Source of the DNA: an uncultured Muribaculaceae bacterium
GTDB taxonomy: Bacteria > Bacteroidota > Bacteroidia > Bacteroidales > Muribaculaceae
Direction of reading: 5' to 3'
NCBI GenBank assembly: GCA_947644475.1
Contig: CANRZQ010000124.1
Location: 1 to 7,730 of the forward strand
DNA length: 7,730 bases
Shown here: positions 1 through 7,730 of the stretch, in pieces
Layout: each line of letters opens with the position of its first letter
How positions within the stretch are numbered: the first letter of the stretch is position 1
Notes under the pieces: generated by a model
What the model was told of the DNA's origin: nothing
The model's database searches: none
Seen by the model: only the letters and a program-made list of their open reading frames with translations
Position numbers and translations under genes: made by a program

Positions 1-1852
1 GGATTTCGTTCTTGGGGATGAATTCTTCCTGCGAGGGACGCCATGCGAGGGAGAATGCGGGGAACACGCCGGAGCGGTTGCCTTTTGCAAAGCGGGAGTT
101 CTCGTCGCGGCGGATGGTGAACGAGGCAAGGTAACGGTCGGCATAGTTGTAGTCGATTTTGCCGAAGAGCGAGAATACCGACCATTGAGTCTTGCCGCCG
201 CCGTTGTTGCGGTCGCCTGTGCCGGAACCTACCTGCATGAAGTCGGGGTCTTCGAATTCATAGCCTTCGCGCGATGCGGAGAGGTCTTTGAATGTGTAGC
301 CGATGGCCTCGGTGCCGAGGAGCACGGTGAGGTGGTGGTCCTGAGCGAAGGTCTTGTTATAGTTGGCTGTGTTGGTCCAGGTCCAGGTGTCGCCCTGTCC
401 GTAGACGCTCGACACGCTGTTGACGTCGCCGGGATTGATAGCACGGCCGAGGGTGGTGTTGAAGTACTGGCTGTGCTCGATACCGATGTTGGTTTTGAGC
501 GAGAGGCCGTCGATGGGCTTCACCTCGAGGTAGGCGTTGCCGAGGATTCGCCACGACGAGAGGTTGTTGTCCTTGGAGTTGGAGATAACCTGCATGGGGT
601 TTGCAAGGTCGTTGATGTTGAATTCCTTGGGACGTGTCCATTCGCCGTTGAGGCCGGTGACGGGGAGGGCGGGGAGCATGGCGATGGCCGAGAAGGGAAT
701 ACCGCGGTCGCCGGCCACGTCAACGCCACGGTTGGTCCAGCGGGCCACCATGAGGTTTTCGCCTACGGTGATATATTTGTTGAAATCGTAGCGTGAGTTG
801 ATACGTGCGGAGTAGCGTTCGTAGAACGACGATTTGATGTTACCGTTCTGGTTGATGTAGTTGGCCGAGAACATCACGGAGCCTTTCTCGGTGTTGTTGG
901 AGATAGAAGCGGTGAGGTTGTTGGTCCATGCGGTTTGATAAACCTGGTCCTGCCAGTCGGTGTTGGCGGTGGGGTAATTGGTGTTTCCGTTGAGGTAAGG
1001 TTGCAGCACGGGAGTCTCGCCGTTGCCGTAGAGCACGTGAGAGGGACGAAGGTTGGCGTTTTTGGAGGCAGCCCAATAAGCCACGCCCCATTGCTCGGCG
1101 TTGAGCAGGTCGTAGCGTTTTGCTATTGTCTGGGCGCTGGCGGCATAGTTCACATTGATAGTCATGCGGTCGCCTTTGCCCTGCTTTGTGGTGATGACCA
1201 CAACGCCGTTTGCGGCACGCGAGCCGTAGATTGAGGCGGAGGCGGCGTCTTTAAGCACCTGCATTGTCTCGATGTCGGAGGGGTTGATGCAGTTGATATT
1301 GTCGGTGGGAACGCCGTCAATGATATATAGGGGGTCGTTGCTCGAGTTAGCCGTGGACATACCGCGGACGCGAATCGAGCCGGTGCCGCCGGGAGCAGCG
1401 TCGGGCACTACGTTCACGCCCGGGAGTTTGCCGGCCATCGAGTTCATAATGTTGCCGGAGTTCTCGCTCAAAGGCTCTTTCATGTTCATCACGGCCACGG
1501 CGCCTGTGAGGTCGGCCTTGCGCACGGTCTGATAACCTACGACCACAACTTCGTCGAGGAGTTCGGAGTCTTCTACCAGTTCGATAGTCATTTGGGGCTG
1601 TGCTGCGAAAGAAGCAGGCTTGAATCCGACGTAACTTACGGTGAGTTCTGTGCCCTCAGGTACTTTAATAATGAAATTTCCGTCAATGTCGGTGGAAACA
1701 CCGATGTTTAGAACTTCGGAACGGACCGACGCGCCTATCAGAGGCTCGCCATCTGTCTTCGAGACCACCGTTCCATGCACGGTGATATTCTGGGCGAAAG
1801 CGCACACAGACATCATCAGTGCCAGCAGAAACGCAAAAAATGGTTTTGTCAT
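1..1852 (-). CDS. SusC-like TonB-dependent outer-membrane transporter, N-terminal part (runs off the left edge)
   Basis: Outer-membrane component that, with a SusD lipoprotein, imports oligosaccharides using TonB energy. The frame is open for 617 codons from ATG at 1852 to the window edge. SusC proteins are usually about 1000 residues, so about 400 residues of barrel and the stop are missing. Residues 1-20 are a signal peptide (MTKPFF, hydrophobic core, AFA before Q21). About 22-95 is a carboxypeptidase-regulatory-like domain (EPLIGASV, then TDIDGNFIIKVPEG, VSYVGFK). A TonB-box-like stretch DEVVVVGYQT is at 100-109. The plug domain follows, with RVRGMSTANSSNDPLYIIDGVP near 161-182 (read in two parts: RVRGMST and PLYIIDGVP) and the SusC hallmark SIYGSRAANGVVVITTK at 207-223. 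The barrel begins after about 230. There is no STN domain, so anti-sigma-factor control is unlikely, consistent with the neighbouring HTCS. Fructan as substrate is inferred from the adjacent GH32 gene. The family call is firm. Confidence 0.95.
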   Translation of the reverse strand, partial: MTKPFFAFLLALMMSVCAFAQNITVHGTVVSKTDGEPLIGASVRSEVLNIGVSTDIDGNFIIKVPEGTELTVSYVGFKPASFAAQPQMTIELVEDSELLDEVVVVGYQTVRKADLTGAVAVMNMKEPLSENSGNIMNSMAGKLPGVNVVPDAAPGGTGSIRVRGMSTANSSNDPLYIIDGVPTDNINCINPSDIETMQVLKDAASASIYGSRAANGVVVITTKQGKGDRMTINVNYAASAQTIAKRYDLLNAEQWGVAYWAASKNANLRPSHVLYGNGETPVLQPYLNGNTNYPTANTDWQDQVYQTAWTNNLTASISNNTEKGSVMFSANYINQNGNIKSSFYERYSARINSRYDFNKYITVGENLMVARWTNRGVDVAGDRGIPFSAIAMLPALPVTGLNGEWTRPKEFNINDLANPMQVISNSKDNNLSSWRILGNAYLEVKPIDGLSLKTNIGIEHSQYFNTTLGRAINPGDVNSVSSVYGQGDTWTWTNTANYNKTFAQDHHLTVLLGTEAIGYTFKDLSASREGYEFEDPDFMQVGSGTGDRNNGGGKTQWSVFSLFGKIDYNYADRYLASFTIRRDENSRFAKGNRSGVFPAFSLAWRPSQEEFIPKNEI

Positions 1853-1908
1853 GATTTATAAATTTGGGTTGATTAATTTTTCCGGTATCAGCGTGTGGAA
1901 TCACGTCG

Positions 1909-1916
1909 CAAAATTA
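1909..1916 (-). promoter_or_regulatory. -7 element of the susC promoter
   Basis: On the minus strand this reads TAATTTTG, an exact match to the Bacteroidetes -7 consensus TAnnTTTG. Transcription would start near 1900, giving a leader of about 50 nt. The leader is AT-rich just before the ATG and has no Shine-Dalgarno sequence, as is normal in this phylum. I see no convincing -33 TTG box, which would fit a promoter that depends on an activator. The start site is inferred, not measured. Confidence 0.65.
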
Positions 1917-1945
1917 ACATCTCTTTATAAATCATATATATTACG

Positions 1946-1968
1946 TATGTTGCATCGACTGCAACATA
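1946..1968. promoter_or_regulatory. Perfect 9-bp inverted repeat upstream of the susC promoter, candidate HTCS operator
   Basis: TATGTTGCA, a five-base spacer (TCGAC), then TGCAACATA: a perfect dyad. It lies 29 bp upstream of the susC -7 element, the usual place for an activator site. The inner box TGTTGCA recurs twice upstream of the GH32 gene (5073-5101). A simple explanation is a shared site for the AraC-type domain of the HTCS encoded between them. The dyad is seen directly; the binding protein is inferred. Confidence 0.55.
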
Positions 1969-1975
1969 TCGTTCA

Positions 1976-2043
1976 CGTTACCATTCTTGCATCCTTTGTA
2001 ACGAAACCCCGCTGTGCCGGAGCCACAGTCTCTCGAGGCTGTG
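1976..2043. other. Small nested inverted repeats in the susC upstream gap
   Basis: CGTTAC (1976-1981) and GTAACG (1998-2003) form a 6-bp inverted repeat 16 bases apart. Further on, CACAG (2024-2028) can pair either with CTGTG at 2012-2016 or with CTGTG at 2039-2043, giving two mutually exclusive short hairpins. Neither is followed by a U-tract on the minus strand, so they do not look like terminators. No coding capacity is convincing here. Function is unknown, and the short arms could be chance. Confidence 0.3.
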
Positions 2044-2057
2044 TAAAAATACCAAGG

Positions 2058-2152
2058 GTAGGGACGCACGGCCCGTGCGTCCGGGAAATAACAGTGATAT
2101 TTAATTGATAGTGAATTATTCATCTGCGGACGCACGAGCCGTACGTCCCTAC
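2058..2152. repeat. REP/BIME-like element: two inverted palindromic units with GTAG tetranucleotides
   Basis: Left unit 2058-2083 is GTAG followed by the perfect hairpin GGACGCACG, loop GCC, CGTGCGTCC, then G. Right unit 2127-2152 is the same unit inverted: C, GGACGCACG, loop AGC, CGTACGTCC, then CTAC. The 26-bp units match at 24 of 26 positions when one is reverse-complemented. They flank a 43-bp AT-rich spacer. GTAG directly 5' of a short GC-rich hairpin, in head-to-head pairs, is the known architecture of REP sequences and BIMEs mobilised in trans by REP-associated tyrosine (Y1 HUH) transposases. No transposase gene is in the window. The symmetry is seen directly; the REP assignment is by architecture. 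Confidence 0.6.
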
Positions 2153-2185
2153 AAAATCGGCATAAACCGCCTTTTTGACATACCC

Positions 2186-2213
2186 TTAAAAGATTGTCGC
2201 GTTGCGACAATCT
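2186..2213 (-). terminator. Intrinsic terminator of the HTCS gene
   Basis: A perfect 10-bp stem, AGATTGTCGC and GCGACAATCT, with a 3-nt loop lies 14 bp past the HTCS stop codon. On the minus strand it runs into TTTAA. The U-tract is short, so efficiency is uncertain. Its position just after the gene, and before the separate susC promoter, suggests the HTCS and susC are distinct transcription units despite sharing a strand. Confidence 0.65.
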
Positions 2214-2226
2214 CTATATTTGTGGC

Positions 2227-4980
<2,754 letters not shown>

Positions 4981-5003
4981 GGATTGCGATTAGTTTTCCA
5001 ATG

Positions 5004-5011
5004 CAAAGATA
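5004..5011 (-). promoter_or_regulatory. -7 element of the HTCS promoter
   Basis: The minus strand reads TATCTTTG, an exact TAnnTTTG match, 23 bp upstream of the HTCS ATG. The leader would be only about 15-20 nt, with no Shine-Dalgarno sequence. No clear -33 box is visible. The TGTTGCA direct repeat begins 61 bp upstream of this element, so autoregulation is possible but less directly suggested than control of GH32. Confidence 0.6.
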
Positions 5012-5072
5012 TGAATTAATTTTTGTAAAAGCCTCCACATATTGACGAACGATTGTTTCATATGATGCCATT

Positions 5073-5101
5073 TTTGTTGCAATGTAACATTTGTTGCAAT
5101 G
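5073..5101. promoter_or_regulatory. 12-bp direct repeat in the divergent control region, candidate HTCS operator
   Basis: TTTGTTGCAATG occurs twice exactly, at 5073-5084 and 5090-5101, separated by TAACA, with a 17-bp period. The gap also makes an imperfect inverted half-site: TGTTGCA, A, TGTAACA (6 of 7 symmetric). The repeat sits 40 bp upstream of the GH32 -7 element. The core TGTTGCA is the same box that forms the dyad upstream of susC at 1946-1968. Direct repeats of this kind suit binding by AraC-type domains. The repeat is seen directly; binding is inferred. Confidence 0.6.
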
Positions 5102-5113
5102 AGTGAACCGCCC

Positions 5114-5123
5114 GTGTTAACAC
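5114..5123. promoter_or_regulatory. 10-bp perfect palindrome GTGTTAACAC upstream of GH32
   Basis: The perfect palindrome GTGTTAACAC ends 18 bp before the GH32 -7 element, overlapping where the -33 region would be. A wider pair GAGTG (5101-5105) and CACTC (5121-5125) surrounds it. It could be a second regulator site, but it is short and has no second copy in the window. Confidence 0.3.
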
Positions 5124-5141
5124 TCGCCGTCGTTTTTATGC

Positions 5142-5149
5142 TATCTTTG
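5142..5149 (+). promoter_or_regulatory. -7 element of the GH32/MFS operon promoter
   Basis: TATCTTTG matches TAnnTTTG exactly and is identical to the -7 element of the divergent HTCS promoter. The predicted start near 5156 leaves a leader of about 22 nt before the ATG at 5178. There is no good -33 TTG at the expected distance, consistent with activator dependence. Confidence 0.65.
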
Positions 5150-5177
5150 CGTCAAAATCAAATAAATCTCTATATTC

Positions 5178-7010
5178 ATGAAAAATATAAGCAGACACAT
5201 CCGGCCGTTAGCCGCCGTGATTGCCATCGGGAGCGCCTCTGCGGCCTCCGCCGGACTGCAAGTGCATCAGCTTGGTTCGGATAATACGCTCGTACGCATC
5301 ACGGGCGACAACGAGCGCCTGCTCATAATTCCCGTGCAGGAGTCGATGCCCGACGCAAAAATCGACGTGCTTGTCGACGGAAAGGTTGAAGACACTTTTT
5401 ATGTGCGCCTCGCCGACAGCAATATCGACTATTCCGTGCCTTTCGACCTGGCCCCTTATCTGGCCAAGGGCGAGGTGCTTCTGAATATAGTGTCGGAGGT
5501 AGACCGTACCCACAGCCGCTCGGCATCTGAATTTGTATGCTGGGACGAGATGAAGACTGCCGGAAGTTTCGACACCGCAAATACCGAAAAATACCGTCCC
5601 GCCTACCACCACACTCCGCTTTACGGATGGATGAACGACCCCAACGGCATGTTCTACAAAGACGGCCGCTGGCATCTTTACTACCAGCGCAATCCCTACG
5701 GCTCGAAATGGCAGAACATGACATGGGGACACTCCTCGACGGGCGACCTTGTAAACTGGGAGCATCACGACGATGCGCTGCGCCCCGACGGACTCGGCTC
5801 CATTTTCAGCGGCAGTTCGGTTGTCGACAAGGACAACACCGCCGGCTTTGGCAAAGATGCCGTGGTGGCTATTTACACCTCTGCCGGAAAAAGCCAGATA
5901 CAGAGCCTGGCGTACAGCCACGACAACGGCCTTACATTCACCAAATTCAACGGCAACCCTATAATCCCCAACCAGCGTGAGGCACGCGACCCCAACATGT
6001 TCTGGCATGAGCCGTCGCAGCAATGGGTAATGGTGCTGGCCGACGCGCTCGAACAGCAGATGCAGATCTACACCTCGCCCAACCTCAAAGACTGGACCTA
6101 TCAGAGCAGTTTCGGAAAAGGATACGGAAGCCAGTTTGGCGTGTGGGAATGTCCCGACCTGATGGAAATCGAGGTTGAGGGCAGCAAGCAGAAAAAATGG
6201 GTGCTTGTATGCAACATCAACCCCGGCGGCCCCTTCGGCGGAAGCGCCACGCAATATTTTGTCGGCGATTTCGACGGCAAGAAATTCACCACCAAGACTC
6301 CGTCGCACGTGGCAAAATGGATGGACTACGGCAAAGACCATTACGCCACAGTGAGCTGGAGCAACGCTCCCGAAGGACGCCACACCGTGATAGGCTGGAT
6401 GAGCAACTGGCAGTATGCCAACGAAGTGCCCACCATGCAATACCGCTCGGCCAATACCCTCCCCCGCGACCTTGGCCTGTTCAAAGATGCCGACGGCGAA
6501 TATTACCTTTCAGTGCGCCCCTCGGCCGAAGTGGAGACACTGCGCGGCGAGGCCGCATCTTTCCCGGCTGCAAACGTTGGCGCAGACGCCATCAACTACA
6601 AACTCCCCGCAGAAAACGACGGCATATGCGAGATCGTGATCGACTACTCGGCCAAGAACTGCAACGACCTCGAATTCACCCTCTCCAACGACAAAGGCGA
6701 GAAAGTGGTGATGAAATATGATGTGGCAAAATGCGAGTTCTCGATGGACCGCACAGCCAGCGGCCTCACCAAGTTCAGCCGCAACTTCCCGGCAGTGACC
6801 ACAGCCCCCACACACAACAAAAAGGCTCAGGGCACCCTGCGCATATTCATCGACCGATGCTCAATCGAGGCCTTCGACGCAAACGGACGATTTGCCATGA
6901 CCAACCTTGTATTCCCCGAAAATCCCTATACCGACCTCATTGTATCGGCACAAGGGGGCCGCGCCAAACTCAACAACGTGAAAATCTATTCTCTTAACGC
7001 TACAAATTGA
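5178..7010 (+). CDS. GH32 glycoside hydrolase, probable periplasmic exo-fructosidase (levanase/inulinase/invertase type)
   Basis: A retaining beta-fructosidase that cleaves fructose from fructans or sucrose. Complete, 610 residues. Residues 1-25 are a type I signal peptide (basic start, hydrophobic core, ASA before G26). No lipobox Cys follows, so the mature enzyme is most likely periplasmic. About 27-125 is an N-terminal beta-rich domain often found ahead of GH32 in Bacteroidetes. The five-bladed propeller starts near 140. The family signatures are all intact: WMNDPNG 151-157 with nucleophile D154, FSGS 210-213, RDP 270-272 with stabiliser D271, and WECPDL 323-328 with acid/base E324. The C-terminal beta-sandwich (about 460-608) carries the usual IEAFDANGRFAMTNLVFPE stretch. 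Periplasmic location favours an exo enzyme; characterised surface endo-levanases such as BT1760 are lipoproteins. Sequence alone does not separate levan, inulin and sucrose specificity. It is the first gene of an operon with the MFS permease 31 bp downstream. Confidence 0.95.
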   Translation: MKNISRHIRPLAAVIAIGSASAASAGLQVHQLGSDNTLVRITGDNERLLIIPVQESMPDAKIDVLVDGKVEDTFYVRLADSNIDYSVPFDLAPYLAKGEVLLNIVSEVDRTHSRSASEFVCWDEMKTAGSFDTANTEKYRPAYHHTPLYGWMNDPNGMFYKDGRWHLYYQRNPYGSKWQNMTWGHSSTGDLVNWEHHDDALRPDGLGSIFSGSSVVDKDNTAGFGKDAVVAIYTSAGKSQIQSLAYSHDNGLTFTKFNGNPIIPNQREARDPNMFWHEPSQQWVMVLADALEQQMQIYTSPNLKDWTYQSSFGKGYGSQFGVWECPDLMEIEVEGSKQKKWVLVCNINPGGPFGGSATQYFVGDFDGKKFTTKTPSHVAKWMDYGKDHYATVSWSNAPEGRHTVIGWMSNWQYANEVPTMQYRSANTLPRDLGLFKDADGEYYLSVRPSAEVETLRGEAASFPAANVGADAINYKLPAENDGICEIVIDYSAKNCNDLEFTLSNDKGEKVVMKYDVAKCEFSMDRTASGLTKFSRNFPAVTTAPTHNKKAQGTLRIFIDRCSIEAFDANGRFAMTNLVFPENPYTDLIVSAQGGRAKLNNVKIYSLNATN

Positions 7011-7039
7011 TTTCTCTTAACGCTACAAATTGATTTCTC
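6989..7039. repeat. 23-bp tandem duplication across the GH32 stop codon
   Basis: A 23-bp unit beginning CTCTTAACGCTACAAATTGA starts at 6991 and again at 7014; matching sequence extends from 6989 to 7039, about 2.2 copies. The first copy encodes the last GH32 residues (SLNATN) and the TGA at 7008-7010. The second is non-coding and fills most of the gap before the MFS start. The unit is not a multiple of three. The copies are identical, pointing to a recent slippage or duplication event. Confidence 0.9.
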
Positions 7040-7041
7040 AA

Positions 7042-7730
7042 ATGGATATGGCCTTAAATTCCAAACGCTCAACACCCAACTCGGGACTGGCCCAACTTGT
7101 GCCCGTGATGCTTTGCTTTTTTGCCATGGGGTTTGTCGACCTCGTGGGCACAGCATCGAACTATGTACAGAAAGACCTTGCCCTCACCGACTCGCAGGCT
7201 AACCTGTTCCCGTCGCTGGTATTCTTCTGGTTCTTGATTTTCTCTGTGCCCACCGGCCTGCTTATGAACAAGATCGGACGCAAGAAAACCGTAATGGTCA
7301 GCCTTTTTGTCACGCTCGCATCCCTCGTGCTGCCTCTTTTCGGCGACGGATTTACCCTCATGCTCATTGCCTTCTCCCTCCTCGGCATCGGCAACGCCTT
7401 GATGCAGACCTCGCTCAACCCTCTGGTGAGCAATCTTATCCACCCGTCTAAATTGGCCTCTACGCTCACATTCGGCCAGTTTGTAAAAGCCATTGCATCG
7501 TTCCTCGCCCCCATCATCGCCGCATGGGGAGCCACAACCCTTATGCCCACCTTCGGCCTGGGATGGCGCGTGCTCTTCCCCATCTACGCCGCCGTGTGCC
7601 TGCTGTCGGTATCAATTCTTGGCGCGACGCCCATTGAGGAAGAACGCCCCGACAAGGTGTCGAGCGTGGCCAGCTGCCTCCGGCTGCTTGGCCGCCCGTT
7701 CATCCTGCTCTGCTTCATCGGCATCATGTG
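7042..7730 (+). CDS. MFS sugar transporter, N-terminal half (runs off the right edge); candidate fructose permease
   Basis: Inner-membrane major facilitator transporter; 229 codons are present of a family usually near 400 residues. Start chosen at ATG 7042, with an alternative in-frame ATG at 7048; neither has a clear Shine-Dalgarno sequence. Predicted membrane segments lie at about 18-36, 54-74, 83-101, 103-125, 142-165 and 175-194, with a seventh beginning near 218. The loop between segments 2 and 3 has the MFS motif GLLMNKIGRKKTV (72-84). Segment 4 has LGIGNALMQTSLNPLVSNL, reminiscent of the FucP-type sugar permeases common in Bacteroidetes. About 194-215 is the polar central loop. It is co-directional with GH32, 31 bp downstream, so probably co-transcribed. 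B. thetaiotaomicron has an MFS fructose permease (BT1758) in its fructan PUL; equivalence is inferred from context. Other hexoses cannot be excluded. Confidence 0.88.
   Translation, partial: MDMALNSKRSTPNSGLAQLVPVMLCFFAMGFVDLVGTASNYVQKDLALTDSQANLFPSLVFFWFLIFSVPTGLLMNKIGRKKTVMVSLFVTLASLVLPLFGDGFTLMLIAFSLLGIGNALMQTSLNPLVSNLIHPSKLASTLTFGQFVKAIASFLAPIIAAWGATTLMPTFGLGWRVLFPIYAAVCLLSVSILGATPIEEERPDKVSSVASCLRLLGRPFILLCFIGIM

Noticed and set aside
185..796. 203-codon open frame on the plus strand
   Set aside because: It lies antisense within the intact susC frame, whose translation shows clear SusC motifs across the whole stretch. Its own translation shows no domain and no promoter or leader.
2058..2083. 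Reading the left GC-rich hairpin as a terminator
   Set aside because: It is not followed by a U-tract on either strand, and the 2186-2213 hairpin already serves as the HTCS terminator.
1641..2108. 155-codon plus-strand frame crossing the susC start and upstream gap
   Set aside because: It overlaps the susC signal peptide and regulatory-like domain antisense, then runs through AT-rich promoter and repeat sequence. No domain or start signal supports it.
2058..2152. CRISPR array or insertion-sequence ends
   Set aside because: There are only two units, inverted rather than direct, with no repeated spacer pattern and no transposase in the 43 bp between. A REP-like pair explains it better.
2215..2222. 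Plus-strand TATATTTG, a TAnnTTTG match reading antisense into the HTCS 3' end
   Set aside because: It abuts the terminator stem, has no -33 element and no gene downstream on the plus strand. A six-position match in AT-rich sequence is likely by chance.
5208..6440. 410-codon open frame on the minus strand
   Set aside because: It is fully antisense to GH32, which carries all catalytic motifs. Long antisense frames are common opposite GC-rich genes; the translation shows no recognisable domain.

Overview
The window looks like part of a fructan polysaccharide utilization locus (PUL) from a Bacteroidales gut bacterium. It carries a SusC-type outer-membrane transporter, a hybrid two-component sensor/regulator (HTCS) with a sugar-binding periplasmic domain, a GH32 fructosidase and an MFS sugar permease. 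Promoters match the Bacteroidetes -7 consensus TAnnTTTG, and leaders are AT-rich with no clear Shine-Dalgarno sequence. Coding regions are GC-rich for this order, which suggests Muribaculaceae or a relative rather than Bacteroides. That placement is an inference, not a proven assignment.

Layout: 1-1852 (minus) is the N-terminal 617 codons of a SusC-like TonB-dependent transporter, cut by the left edge; its SusD partner would lie further left. 1853-2226 is a 374-bp gap holding the susC promoter, a perfect 9-bp dyad, a pair of inverted REP-like hairpins bounded by GTAG/CTAC, and a terminator for the gene upstream. 2227-4980 (minus) is the complete 917-residue HTCS. 4981-5177 is a divergent 197-bp control region with a -7 box for each direction and a 12-bp direct repeat. 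5178-7010 (plus) is a complete 610-residue GH32 enzyme. Its 3' end, including the stop codon, is tandemly duplicated (23-bp unit). 7042-7730 (plus) is the first 229 codons of an MFS transporter, cut by the right edge.

Proposed logic: the SusC/D pair imports fructan oligosaccharides, the periplasmic GH32 releases fructose, the MFS permease takes fructose into the cytoplasm, and the HTCS senses periplasmic sugar through its type I periplasmic-binding-protein domain and activates the locus. The box TGTTGCA occurs twice upstream of susC (inverted) and twice upstream of GH32 (direct), so it is a good candidate HTCS operator.

I found no evidence of a wholly new system. The points most worth following are the shared TGTTGCA boxes, the REP/BIME-like element and the stop-codon-spanning tandem duplication.
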